Source: Ignavibacteriota bacterium (lineage in GTDB: Bacteria; Bacteroidota; Ignavibacteria; UBA10030; BY39). Taken from it: a stretch of 64,000 bases of DNA. A program made the translations under genes and the position numbers. Under the pieces are notes generated by a model. The model was not told where the DNA came from. It worked only from the letters and a program-made list of their open reading frames with translations, and searched no databases. The stretch lies in the NCBI GenBank assembly GCA_003327435.1, contig QOQV01000008.1:1-64000 (forward strand). Direction: 5' to 3'. Positions within the stretch are counted from its first letter, which is position 1, and the number at the start of each line of letters is the position of its first letter. Below, in pieces: positions 29,234 through 39,007 of this stretch.

Positions 29234-31459
29234 TTATATTACCTCATTTCCGTAACTCCAGTCTTTTTCATTTGCCAGCAGTCCTAATCCGGGTTGATAG
29301 AGATTATTATCACATTGAACCCAATATCCATTAATTTCTTTAATGTATCCTGCTTCTCTAATTTTATTAAATATATTAATGGTTACATTAACAATGTATC
29401 GTTGCAGTTTTCTCAGTAATTCTTTCGAAGGACCTGCATATTTTAATTCATCAATTAATTTATCACTATTCTTATACTTAACAATTATGCTCGTCTGTTT
29501 TTTGTCATCGATCATATTAAAATTTTCTGCAAAGGTTTTGAATTGAAATTCAAATTTTGAAGAATCTCTAACTAAATGGTTATAAAAGTCAGCTGCATCA
29601 AATGAATTGAGATTTGAATAAAGATATTTGAAATACTTTGAATAAAGAGTTGGTGTGAACTCTTTTTCCTGATAATTTCTTAAAATTGCTTTCCCAGCAT
29701 CCTCGGCCTTTCTTAAAAATCCAGATGGTGAAGGATTTGGCGGTAAGAAGACATATACATTTCCACTTTCTCTCAATATATTTTCTCTATTGCATCTACC
29801 AGCTGCTTGAGCTATTGAATCGAGCCCGGTCAATGCACGATACACAGCAGGAAAATCAATATCAACGCCAGCTTCAACAAGCTGTGTACTTATAACTCTA
29901 ATGGACTCATTGTTTTTTAATTTATTTTTTATATTAGTAATTACTTCGCTTCTTTCCTCTCCGCACATAAAACCTGAAAGGTGAATCGTTCCTTCAGGCA
30001 TAAGTTTGTGAAGTTCTCGGCAATCCTTTCTTGTGTTGACGATACATAATACCTGTTCATGTTGAATAAGCCGTTCTGCAATTTCACACCATTCTAATGT
30101 TTTGTTTAAATCATTTGGAATGTGAAAATTAACCCTCTTAAAATCCTTTGCAAGTGAATCCGGATCATTAATTATCTCTGTTACATTTTCTAATCCATTA
30201 ATAATATTAGGGGGATTGCCAATTTTACCAACCAGTGCTGGTTGAGTGGCGCTCATTAAAAGTACAGTAACTCCAAAATATTTTACCAATCCATTAAGAA
30301 CTGATAAAATTGGTTTGAAATATTCTTGTGGTAACATTTGAGCTTCGTCTAAAATAATTACACTGTTAACTATGTTATGAATTTTTCTGCAAACGGAAGT
30401 TTTATTACCAAACAATGATTCAAACAACTGAACATTTGTTGTTACGATAATTGGTGCATCCCAATTTTCACTAGATATTCTATTCTTATGATTTTCTTTT
30501 TCTGGGTCAAGATTGCTATGATGCTCTACAACCTGATCTTCACCAAATACAGATTTGAAAATTTCTGCTGTTTGTTCAATTATACTAGTATATGGAATAG
30601 CTACAATTATTCTTTTCTTATTGTACTTTATTGCGTGTTCTAAAGCAAAAGCCATCGATGATAATGTTTTTCCTCCACCTGTTGGAACTGTTAATGAAAA
30701 AAATCCCGGCTCTAATTTTGCTTTTTCCCGACATTGTTGAAGAATTTTGTTTCTCTTTTGATTTAATTCTGAATCTGGTTTCATTCTACTCATATATTCA
30801 TCAAATTTTTTCTTTAATTCCTCAAGACTAAAATATCCACCTCTTTCTTTTTCTTCCATATATTTTTCTGTATCAAGAAAGTCAGCATCAACGAGGCAGG
30901 AGAAAAGCATTCGTATCCAGTGATGAAGTTGTTCACTGTCAAAATTATTATTTCGAAGTATCGACGGGGGTGATTGAGGAATGGGCGTTTCTTTAAACTG
31001 TTTAGCTTCTTCCACTTTTTTGATTTTTTCAAGATCATCAATAATAATATTTTGATTCTCATCAAAAATTCTTTGTGAAAGCTGTGGAATCCAATCTGGC
31101 AATCCCGAATGATGCCCAGCAATAACATAAGCTAATGCTTTTGCCATCGGTGAGTTTTTTAATTTTTCGAAAAGATAAATAGCGCCTACTGCACTGTGAT
31201 CAGGCCTTCCTGAAAAACCTTCAATATGTGCTTCTTCATCATAATAACCGGTCTCTTTCCTTATATATTTTTGCCAATCAGGATGGTACTTTCCAAGATC
31301 ATGTAAGTAACCAGCTAATTCAGCCCAGTCACTATTTGAAAATTCTGATGCGAATTTTGCGGCAATCTTAGCAGTTGCTTTTAAGTGTTCTTCTAAAAGA
31401 TGTGGTCGTGCCCATAACTCATTGTTGAGTCGCTTGATGTGCGCTATAAAATTTTTCAT
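29234..31459 (-). CDS. cas3: CRISPR nuclease-helicase Cas3
   Basis: A 741-residue single-chain Cas3. The N-terminal HD nuclease has GYLHDLGKYHPDW (His53-Asp54), DHSAVGAIYL and IAGHHSGLPDW. The SF2 helicase has Walker A TVPTGGGKTLSSMAF, DEAQ in VIILDEAQMLPQ, motif III SATQPAL, and the C-terminal motif DSIAQAAGRCNRE. Cas3 is recruited after target recognition and degrades the non-target strand. All expected motifs are present. It lies 22 bases downstream of the unknown 251-residue gene and heads the effector genes. Confidence 0.97.
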   Translation of the reverse strand: MKNFIAHIKRLNNELWARPHLLEEHLKATAKIAAKFASEFSNSDWAELAGYLHDLGKYHPDWQKYIRKETGYYDEEAHIEGFSGRPDHSAVGAIYLFEKLKNSPMAKALAYVIAGHHSGLPDWIPQLSQRIFDENQNIIIDDLEKIKKVEEAKQFKETPIPQSPPSILRNNNFDSEQLHHWIRMLFSCLVDADFLDTEKYMEEKERGGYFSLEELKKKFDEYMSRMKPDSELNQKRNKILQQCREKAKLEPGFFSLTVPTGGGKTLSSMAFALEHAIKYNKKRIIVAIPYTSIIEQTAEIFKSVFGEDQVVEHHSNLDPEKENHKNRISSENWDAPIIVTTNVQLFESLFGNKTSVCRKIHNIVNSVIILDEAQMLPQEYFKPILSVLNGLVKYFGVTVLLMSATQPALVGKIGNPPNIINGLENVTEIINDPDSLAKDFKRVNFHIPNDLNKTLEWCEIAERLIQHEQVLCIVNTRKDCRELHKLMPEGTIHLSGFMCGEERSEVITNIKNKLKNNESIRVISTQLVEAGVDIDFPAVYRALTGLDSIAQAAGRCNRENILRESGNVYVFLPPNPSPSGFLRKAEDAGKAILRNYQEKEFTPTLYSKYFKYLYSNLNSFDAADFYNHLVRDSSKFEFQFKTFAENFNMIDDKKQTSIIVKYKNSDKLIDELKYAGPSKELLRKLQRYIVNVTINIFNKIREAGYIKEINGYWVQCDNNLYQPGLGLLANEKDWSYGNEVI

Positions 31460-31481
31460 AAAAAATCTCTATTTTCATTCT

Positions 31482-32237
31482 CTATCCCATAATGAACCTT
31501 TTCACCTTTTTGTTCAAATCGTATCCCTCAATATCATCTCCTTCGAAGTCGTATGTATTCTCAAAACCCAACCAATTCCAGTTGTGTAAAATTCTATGTT
31601 TTATCCTTTTACTATATTTATTGTAATTGGAGTAATGATGCTTTAGCTTTGGGAAGTATTCGTACTTCTGTGGATTGACTATCGAAAAAATCCTCCTCTC
31701 TTTGAGCAAGTTTTCAACAAGTGTTTTGTCTTCTGTATTTTGTTGAAGAACAATTAAATCGCCTTCTCTTAAGTATATCTTTTTACATTTTATAAAATTA
31801 CCCTCATCTTCAACCTCTATAGTGCACCTTGTAGCAATTAATGATACTTTGATTAAAAAATCGCACACCAAATATGCATTGAACTCGTTCTGGCCAACGC
31901 GTGTGTAGCCACTTGCCAGACAATTCTCAAAATATCCGCCCTTCCTTGTGAAAATTAAACCATTTGCCTCTAGAGTTCTTATCAATTCTAACTCTGTGGC
32001 ACCCTTAAGTTTTAAAACCTGCTGAATATTTTTTACCCGTTTTCTATATTCTTCCTTGTTTATTATGGAAGATTCATAATTTGGAAATATTAAAAACATC
32101 TTGAAAGCAAGCTTGCCTGCACTCCAGATAAATTCCGAATTGTACCAGTTCTGAAGCTTTTGAATCTGTTGCCATTCCTGCTCTCCAATAAAATTTTTTC
32201 CGTCATCAGCTATCTTGTATATTAATCGCCGTGCCAT
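31482..32237 (-). CDS. Unknown 251-residue protein upstream of cas3
   Basis: I do not recognise this family. The protein is basic and soluble, with no signal or membrane segment. It starts MARRLIYKIADDGKNFIGEQ, has a helical stretch EYRKRVKNIQQVLKLKGATE, then ELELIRTLEANGLIFTRKGGYF, which could be a winged-helix DNA-binding element, followed by a beta-rich middle (CTIEVEDEGNFIKCKKIYLR). Aromatic and basic residues dominate the last 70 residues. It is 22 bases from cas3 on the same strand and 44 bases downstream of the YgiQ-type gene. It could be a cas regulator, an accessory factor, or an unrelated neighbour. Confidence 0.7.
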   Translation of the reverse strand: MARRLIYKIADDGKNFIGEQEWQQIQKLQNWYNSEFIWSAGKLAFKMFLIFPNYESSIINKEEYRKRVKNIQQVLKLKGATELELIRTLEANGLIFTRKGGYFENCLASGYTRVGQNEFNAYLVCDFLIKVSLIATRCTIEVEDEGNFIKCKKIYLREGDLIVLQQNTEDKTLVENLLKERRIFSIVNPQKYEYFPKLKHHYSNYNKYSKRIKHRILHNWNWLGFENTYDFEGDDIEGYDLNKKVKRFIMG

Positions 32238-32281
32238 ATGATTTATCCTGAAATCCTAAATAAAATATAAAATTGTATCTA

Positions 32282-33991
32282 TTAATCCAAAGGATTTTTA
32301 TTTTTTTCTGTGTCAGTTATTATTTTTTTCTGAAGCTCTTTCTGCTTGATGTTTTTTTCCACAAAAAGTTTTTCTCCAGTAAATGGATTTGTTTCCGTAT
32401 AATACATTAGAGCAGAGTATGTTGATGGAAGCGGTGTAAATATTTGCACCTGCTCAGGATTGACTTTCAATTGAGTTTTAATAAATTTTTTTAATTTTTT
32501 CATTTCTTTCTCGCTACAACCTGGATGTGCTGCTATAAGGTAATATGTTAAAAATTGTTTCTTGCCTGCTCTTTTGCTTTCGGTTAGAAATTTATTTTTG
32601 AACTTTTCAAGATATTCAATTTTTGGTTTTTGCATTAGTTTTAAAATTTTTTCCTCGCTGTGCTCAGGTGCAACTTTTATTTGACCGGAAGTGTGATGGG
32701 TGGCAAGTGCCTTTATGTAAGCATCTCCCGATTTTTTATCTTCTATAATTAAATCGTAACGCAAGCCAGAAGCAACAAAAACTTTTTTAACGCCCTCAAG
32801 CTTGCGGAGTTTTTCAAGTAGGTTAATCTGTTTTCCGTGATTAATGTCGAGTTGTGGACAGGGTTCAGGAAAAACACATTTCTTGTTTATACAAAGGCCT
32901 GTGTGTTTTTTCACCTTGCACTTCATTCCATACATATTAGCTGTAGGTCCACCCACATCGTTTATATAGCCCTTAAATTCTGGATGCTGAATTAAAATTT
33001 TTGCCTCTTTTATAATAGACAGTTCGCTGCGAGAAACGATGTTCTCTCCCTGATGAACACCGATTGAGCAGAAACTGCATTCACCAAAACATCCCCGGTG
33101 TGAGGTTATGGAAAATTTTATTGTTTCGAGTGCTTTAACTTTTCCAAATCGTTTGTAATATGGGTGAACATCCCGCTCAAAATCCAGTTCATATATTTTA
33201 TCTAACTCTTCAGTAGTTGGAGTGTCCGCTGGTGGATTGTGAATTAAGTACCTGTCGCCGTGTTTCTGCACCAAACCCTTTGCTGTTATTGGATTATTGT
33301 TGTTGTAAAAGAGATGGAACATCTTAATAAATTTATTCTTATCCTTAACAACTTCTTCAAAAGATGGTAGTTCAATAAAATCTTCTTTCGGTATTTTTGA
33401 GATATAACATATTCCTCTCAGATCTGTTACTTCTTTTTGAAGTTTAATTTTTTGAGCGAGTTCAAGGATTGTCTTTTCAGCCATTCCGTAGACGAGGTAA
33501 TCAGCTTTTGAGTCAAAAAGAATTGATCTACGAATTTTATCATCCCAGTAATCATAATGTGCTATCCTTCTCAAAGAAGCCTCTATTCCTCCGAGAACAA
33601 TTGGTCTTGTGTTCTTGAAGTATTTTTTTATGAGATTTGAGTAAACTATTACAGCTCTATCTGGTCTGCGATTGTTTAATCCACCTGGAGTGAAATCATC
33701 TGTTTTGCGTTTTCTTTTTGTTGGTGTGTAATTTGCTACCATTGAATCGACACAACCTGAACTAACTCCCCAGAAAAGAAGTGGCTCTCCAAGTCGGGTT
33801 ATGTCGTTTTCTATGTTTATGTCCGGCTGAGCAATGATACCAACTTTAAATCCATAGTTTAAAAGTAGCTTTCCAATTATAGCAACACCGTTAAAAGAAC
33901 TATCAATATATGTATCACCAGATACAATAATTATATCCATTTGATTCCATCCAAGATTTTTAAGCTCATCCGTTGTTGTTGGTAGAAACAT
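32282..33991 (-). CDS. YgiQ-family radical SAM protein
   Basis: A 569-residue member of the YgiQ (UPF0313) family. A B12-binding-like N-terminal domain starts FLPTTTDELKNLGWNQMDII. The radical SAM core carries the 4Fe-4S motif CFGECSFC in ITSHRGCFGECSFCSIGVHQ near 300-320. A later cysteine-containing segment reads GLCINKKCVFPEPCPQ, and the C-terminus has EQVQIFTPLPSTYSALMYYT. The reaction catalysed by the family is not established. It is on the same strand as the CRISPR-Cas genes, but there is no functional link beyond adjacency. Confidence 0.92.
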   Translation of the reverse strand: MFLPTTTDELKNLGWNQMDIIIVSGDTYIDSSFNGVAIIGKLLLNYGFKVGIIAQPDINIENDITRLGEPLLFWGVSSGCVDSMVANYTPTKRKRKTDDFTPGGLNNRRPDRAVIVYSNLIKKYFKNTRPIVLGGIEASLRRIAHYDYWDDKIRRSILFDSKADYLVYGMAEKTILELAQKIKLQKEVTDLRGICYISKIPKEDFIELPSFEEVVKDKNKFIKMFHLFYNNNNPITAKGLVQKHGDRYLIHNPPADTPTTEELDKIYELDFERDVHPYYKRFGKVKALETIKFSITSHRGCFGECSFCSIGVHQGENIVSRSELSIIKEAKILIQHPEFKGYINDVGGPTANMYGMKCKVKKHTGLCINKKCVFPEPCPQLDINHGKQINLLEKLRKLEGVKKVFVASGLRYDLIIEDKKSGDAYIKALATHHTSGQIKVAPEHSEEKILKLMQKPKIEYLEKFKNKFLTESKRAGKKQFLTYYLIAAHPGCSEKEMKKLKKFIKTQLKVNPEQVQIFTPLPSTYSALMYYTETNPFTGEKLFVEKNIKQKELQKKIITDTEKNKNPLD

Positions 33992-34027
33992 ATGATTTAA
34001 TATAGCATCTAATTTTATTAGTACAAA

Positions 34028-34870
34028 ATGAAAAAATTATTATATTTCAATATGAACAATAAAATGAAATCGACAATCATTAATCTGTTGAAGTTAATTG
34101 GTTTGTATAAACCAATGAGGGGAATTTATAATTTTGTAACTCTTTTCAATGCAAAAAAGAAAATAAAAATTTTGGATAAGGAAGCTATTTTCATAACTCC
34201 AACCTACAGAATCATAGAAGATTTAGACACTATTTTCGGAGAGAAAGAATTTCTTGAAGCTTTTTTAACCGAAATCAAACCAAACGATGTAGTGTGGGAT
34301 GTTGGTGCAAGTTATGGTATATATTCAATATTTTCAGCAATGATGGCAACTAAGGGTAAAATTTATGCTTTTGAACCTGAAGCTTCAACACACAAAATGC
34401 TGATAAAAAACATTAAATTTAATAATTTGAGAAATATCAGCACGATTCAAGCTGCTCTTTCGGATAAGAAAGGAGAGGCATTGCTTTATAGAGCCGAATC
34501 AGCAAATATTGGAACGCACAGTTTAACTAAAAGAACGGATTACCCTGTATCAAAAAAAGGGGTGATCATTAAAACCCTGACCGGTGATGGACTTCTAAAT
34601 GATAATGGAATCGAATCTCCCAATCTGATAAAAATCGATGTTGAAGGAGCTGAGATGAATGTTTTATATGGAATGAGAAAAATTTTAAAATCTAAAGAAT
34701 TGAGAATTTTGCAGATAGAAATCCACCCAGAAATCTTATCTCTGTCTGATTACGATGAAAACATGATAGCAAAATTTATCGAACAATATAGCTTTAATAT
34801 AATAAAGAGAAAATTAAGAGGGAATGAAATAGAGGTTATTTATAAGAAGTCGCAATCACCTCAGGATTGA
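34028..34870 (+). CDS. FkbM-family SAM methyltransferase
   Basis: A 280-residue protein. The SAM-binding motif VVWDVGASYGIYSIFSAM is near residue 92, followed by IYAFEPEASTHKMLIKNI and the FkbM signature LIKIDVEGAEMNVLYGM near 207. FkbM-type enzymes methylate hydroxyl groups of sugars, polyketides and lipids; the substrate here is unknown. ATGs at 34052 and 34064 are possible alternative starts. Its end overlaps the convergent helicase-nuclease gene by 15 bases. It is a lone plus-strand gene among minus-strand neighbours. Confidence 0.88.
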   Translation: MKKLLYFNMNNKMKSTIINLLKLIGLYKPMRGIYNFVTLFNAKKKIKILDKEAIFITPTYRIIEDLDTIFGEKEFLEAFLTEIKPNDVVWDVGASYGIYSIFSAMMATKGKIYAFEPEASTHKMLIKNIKFNNLRNISTIQAALSDKKGEALLYRAESANIGTHSLTKRTDYPVSKKGVIIKTLTGDGLLNDNGIESPNLIKIDVEGAEMNVLYGMRKILKSKELRILQIEIHPEILSLSDYDENMIAKFIEQYSFNIIKRKLRGNEIEVIYKKSQSPQD

Positions 34871-37800
34871 AATTTTTTCTCCGATACAATTCCCATTTTT
34901 CTGGTAACGACAGAAGTCGCACATCTCAGGATTTAATTTAAAATCTCCAGTTGAGATTTTATGTACTGCCTCTTGAATTGAGGCTTCAATTGTTTTTAAT
35001 TCTTCTGAAGTAAATTTGAATTTGTAATAGTTGTCTTTTTCTTTATCAGTGAAGATGATGAATACTTCAACCTGATTTTGCCTGAACATGCGATTTATTA
35101 AAAGTGCATAAAAACCCATTTGGTAAAAATATTTTTTTGCTTTTTGTTCGATACTCATACCATTAGTTCTATCTGTTTTGTAATCGATGATTAGCCAATT
35201 GTTGTTTTTGTCTTTTACAATTTTATCCATTGTTCCAGTTATAAAGTTCTCGCCAAATTGGGAATTTATTGTGTACTCGTTTTTAAATTCATTGTATGAT
35301 GATATTTCTTTGAAAATATCTGAGTTATAATAATTCTTTACATGCGAGATAATTATCTTAATTGTTTGCTCGAGCTCTTCGGGACTTTTATATAATTCAA
35401 GTGGTAAAAAGTTTTGCAGGAAATTAATAATTTCATTTTCGGAATAATACTGGAATTTTTCAAGGATTTTATGAACACCTAACCCGATTTGTTCGCTGTA
35501 TATTTTATCATCTGGTTCGTATTCTTCGTTAAATGTAAATAAAGCATTTTCAGATTCTGGAATCCCAAGTTGAAATTTTAAGTAATATTTCATCGGACAG
35601 GTAAAATAGGTTTGAATCTGGGTCGCTGAGTAAAAGTTGTTTTTTAAATGCGCAGGAATGTTTTGAATAAATATTTTATTGATTGGCAACACAGTATTTG
35701 GTTTGCTTTGAAATTTAGAAGAAATGTTTAATTCTTCCAGTGAGGTGATTATGGGAATTTTGAGTTCGTGCTCAAATTCAAATGGAATAAATTTGCCATC
35801 TCTTAAAACAATCGATTTAATTTTTTGGTTTGGGTAAACAAGTTCCTTCTGGTTAAATTGATTTATCCCCAAAGCGTCAATTATTAAGTTCAGATAGTTT
35901 AATGAATATCTTTTAAAGTTTTGTTTAACTGTACCGGATAGAATTAGCAGATCCCTTGCTCTTGTGCAGGCAACATATAGCAATCTTTTTTCTTCTGCAA
36001 GAGTTTTCATTTTGAAACGGTATTTAATAAAGTTGAAAATAGGAAATTCGTTACCTTCCTCATCTGTATTTTCTATTTTGAAGCCAATTCCAAATTTCGA
36101 GTCAACAAACGGTCCATTATCAGGTTTGAATTGCTTATGCAAGAATGGCAGGAATACCACAGGAAATTCCAGCCCTTTTGCAGAATGTATCGTCATAATT
36201 TGTACAGCGTTGCTATCTTTCAAAATATTTGCCTGTCCTTCTCTTTCTTCTTTTTCAATAAGTGTTTTTAAACGCTCAACAAAGTCGAACAGGTTTGTAA
36301 ATCCTCTTCCTTCGAAATCTCTGGCAATGTTTAACAATTTATTTACATTTAGTTTGCTTTGCTCCCCGCGTTGTATACCAGCAATCGAACCAATCCAGCC
36401 AGTTTGCTTGAAGATTGTTTGCACAAGAATTGGAATCGGAACCCGTCCTGCGTAGCTAATATTTTCATTAAGAATATTCACAGCTCGTTTTAAGTAAACA
36501 GAAGCTTTCTCGCCTGAAGCATACTTTTGAACCTTGCTCCAGAAGTCTGAATCTTCATTCACGAGAGCAATTTCGTATAATTCCGAATCGGATATTCCAA
36601 AGAAAGGAGAACGTAAAATACCAACAAGCGCAGCTTCGTCTTGATTGTTTAATAAGAATTGAAAGTAATTGTAGAAATCATAAATTTCCTGGGTCTGATA
36701 AAATCCAATTCCTCCAGAAATTATATATGGTATGTTGTATTTGTTTAACCAGTATTCCAATTTCTTTAAATATGTTCTGCTCCGAAGAAGAATTGCCGCA
36801 TCACTGTATTCAAAGTTTCTTACCTTTTCTTCGAAGTTTTTAGATGGATCAGCTTCAAAAATTGGATAAGAATCCTGCTTGAGTTTAATGATTCTACGAG
36901 CAATCATTTCAAATTCTGCGTTTGATATCGATGATAAAGAATCTTCTTCTTCCTGATTTTCTACAGTTTCATTTAGAAAATTCAACATTAACTCCACTCG
37001 TCCGTTTTCCGGATTGTTTCTACCTTTTATTAATTCCTGATAATTTACATCGAATTCATGCTTTACGGTTCCCAAAAGTTTTTTGAAAACTAAATTGACG
37101 AAGGCAATAATATCGGTTAACAATCTGAAATTTTCGGCAAGTATTATTTCTCCTTTTTTCTCTTTCTCAGATGAGGCAAGAAATTCTCCGTTGAAAGACA
37201 AATCGTTTTGGTTATCTGTATTGTTAACTATATCGCTTCTGGTTTTTTCAAATACTTCAACTTCAGCATTTCTGAAACCAAAAATAGATTGCTTCGGATC
37301 CCCGACAATGAAAAGATTTCCCTTCTTCAAATCATTTAGCAGCGGTAGAAAGATTTCATATTGCAAATAGTTTGTATCCTGATATTCATCTATCATGATG
37401 TATTTGTATCGGTTTGATAAATTACGCTGAACTTCAGGACTTTTAAGAAGTTGGCGGATTTTTAATTGCAAATCTTCGTAATCAAGGTAGCTTTTATTGA
37501 ATTTTTCTTTATCATATGTTTCTATTATAGATTTATAAATTTTAATTATTGTTCGAGAAAAGTTTAAGATTTGCGTATTTTTTTCAAGAACAATAAACTT
37601 GCGTAATGTCTGATTAGTATCTTTGCAATACTTCTTCAATTCTGTTATTTGTGTATGTTCAGCATCAGATTTTTTAGTTTTTAGATTTGTGATTGTATCA
37701 AATAATACCTGTAATTGTTGCAATAGTTTATATCTTTCATCAGAATTCTGAGTGTTTGTAATACTCTGGATTTTAGAAATGAATTCTTGTTTGAAAGATA

Positions 37801-38503
37801 AATCCGGCAAATTAATTGGTTGGATTAAAGTGAGAAGGTATTGTGGATTGATTTCACTTATTAAAAATTCAACAATGTTATCTTTCCAGTAGTTTAAAAT
37901 ATCCTCGTCGCTTTTGATATAAAGTCCGTTATCGGAAATTAATCTTTCAACCTGTTCTCTTTTCTCAATTAGATAGTTTAGAAGTTGAACAAGATTCTTT
38001 TTCCTTAGAGTTCTTAATAATTTTAGGAGCTCCTGGCGTAATAAATCGTCCGAATTTTTTAGAATGTCGGAAAATGTTTCATTAATAATTTCATCGATTA
38101 AAATTTTTTTATCGACTCCTTCGAGGATTGTGAAAGCAACATCAACATTTGCTTCGACTGGATAAAGGCGTAAAATTTTGGCGCAAAAGGAATGTATTGT
38201 GGATATATTAGCTGATGATAGGTGGGATCGAATGTTCTGGCATTTTGATTTGAGTTTGATATCTGTTGTGGAATTTATGATATCATCAACTGAATCAGCG
38301 ATTCTTTTTTTTAGTTCACCAGCAGCTTTTTCTGTGAATGTAATCGCCACCAATTCTTCAACGCTGGTATCTGTATTTAGTAAAATGTTTAGAAACCTGT
38401 TGGCAAGAACCATAGTTTTGCCTGAGCCAGCATTTGCTGTCACGGATATGTGTCTTGAAAAATCGTGTGCTTTCTTTTGATTTTCTGTTAATATTGTTTT
38501 CAT
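34856..38503 (-). CDS. AddA-type UvrD helicase with iron-sulfur nuclease domain
   Basis: A 1215-residue SF1A helicase-exonuclease. The N-terminus has Walker A ANAGSGKTMVLANR near 24, VAITFTEKAAGELKKRI near 52, DEYQDTNYLQYEIF near 373, and QIMTIHSAKGLEFPVVFLP near 765. The C-terminal PD-(D/E)XK nuclease shows GTMDKI and IIDYKTDR. Four cysteines (FTCP near the domain start, CDFCRYQKNGNC at the end) fit the iron-sulfur staple known from AddB and Cas4. It probably resects double-strand breaks for recombination. No AddB-like partner is adjacent in this window. A repeat block precedes its start. Confidence 0.88.
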   Translation of the reverse strand: MKTILTENQKKAHDFSRHISVTANAGSGKTMVLANRFLNILLNTDTSVEELVAITFTEKAAGELKKRIADSVDDIINSTTDIKLKSKCQNIRSHLSSANISTIHSFCAKILRLYPVEANVDVAFTILEGVDKKILIDEIINETFSDILKNSDDLLRQELLKLLRTLRKKNLVQLLNYLIEKREQVERLISDNGLYIKSDEDILNYWKDNIVEFLISEINPQYLLTLIQPINLPDLSFKQEFISKIQSITNTQNSDERYKLLQQLQVLFDTITNLKTKKSDAEHTQITELKKYCKDTNQTLRKFIVLEKNTQILNFSRTIIKIYKSIIETYDKEKFNKSYLDYEDLQLKIRQLLKSPEVQRNLSNRYKYIMIDEYQDTNYLQYEIFLPLLNDLKKGNLFIVGDPKQSIFGFRNAEVEVFEKTRSDIVNNTDNQNDLSFNGEFLASSEKEKKGEIILAENFRLLTDIIAFVNLVFKKLLGTVKHEFDVNYQELIKGRNNPENGRVELMLNFLNETVENQEEEDSLSSISNAEFEMIARRIIKLKQDSYPIFEADPSKNFEEKVRNFEYSDAAILLRSRTYLKKLEYWLNKYNIPYIISGGIGFYQTQEIYDFYNYFQFLLNNQDEAALVGILRSPFFGISDSELYEIALVNEDSDFWSKVQKYASGEKASVYLKRAVNILNENISYAGRVPIPILVQTIFKQTGWIGSIAGIQRGEQSKLNVNKLLNIARDFEGRGFTNLFDFVERLKTLIEKEEREGQANILKDSNAVQIMTIHSAKGLEFPVVFLPFLHKQFKPDNGPFVDSKFGIGFKIENTDEEGNEFPIFNFIKYRFKMKTLAEEKRLLYVACTRARDLLILSGTVKQNFKRYSLNYLNLIIDALGINQFNQKELVYPNQKIKSIVLRDGKFIPFEFEHELKIPIITSLEELNISSKFQSKPNTVLPINKIFIQNIPAHLKNNFYSATQIQTYFTCPMKYYLKFQLGIPESENALFTFNEEYEPDDKIYSEQIGLGVHKILEKFQYYSENEIINFLQNFLPLELYKSPEELEQTIKIIISHVKNYYNSDIFKEISSYNEFKNEYTINSQFGENFITGTMDKIVKDKNNNWLIIDYKTDRTNGMSIEQKAKKYFYQMGFYALLINRMFRQNQVEVFIIFTDKEKDNYYKFKFTSEELKTIEASIQEAVHKISTGDFKLNPEMCDFCRYQKNGNCIGEKISILR

Positions 38504-38675
38504 TTTATTTCAGATTTTCTGGTGTTAATATAATAGCAAAAGGAGAAATAAAAAAGTTGGGAAGTTTTTATTCAGGAGCGAATTATTTATTAATCACCAT
38601 CGAGCTTACTATAACATGCTTGTTAAAACGAAGCTTCACACTATGGATATTAATTTAGATTCTCCGTCTATTGGC

Positions 38676-38930
38676 GGATTCGCTTAAGAGCTACGACTGT
38701 AATGTCATGTTGAGCGAAGCGAAACATCTGACAATATTGTCATTGTCATCCTGATCCGCCTCTGGCGGAGAAGGATCTGACAACATGGTCATTGTCATCC
38801 TGAACGAAGTGAAGGATCTGACTACACTCAGTCAGATTCTTCGTTCGTCCGTTTACTAACGGACTCACTCAGAAAGACAGTCGGCAGGTTATGCTGAGCG
38901 CCAGCGAAGCATCTGACTTTAATATATAGG
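38676..38930. repeat. Second dispersed repeat block
   Basis: The 504-bp gap between the helicase start and the next gene holds no gene. About half of it is the mosaic repeat also seen at 13851-14165: GTCATGTTGAGCGAAGCGAA followed by ACATCTGA, the CTGATCCGCCTCTGGCGGAG unit, GAACGAAGTGAAGGATCTGA, a GTCCGTTTACTAACGGAC hairpin and GAGCGCCAGCGAAGCATCTG. Several units are near-identical between the two blocks. Confidence 0.8.
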
Positions 38931-38952
38931 CGTAACTGTCTCAGTAAATAAC

Positions 38953-38989
38953 AAAAAAGCCGACCGGTGATAAAACTGAGTCGGCTTTT
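38953..38989 (-). terminator. Intrinsic terminator of the porin-like gene
   Basis: On the minus strand, AAAGCCGAC (38988-38980) pairs with GTCGGCTTT (38964-38956) around a 15-base loop, followed by TTTTGTTATTT. It begins about 20 bases after the stop of the minus-strand gene at 39008. Confidence 0.85.
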
Positions 38990-39007
38990 AAGGCTTATTT
39001 CGTGGTT

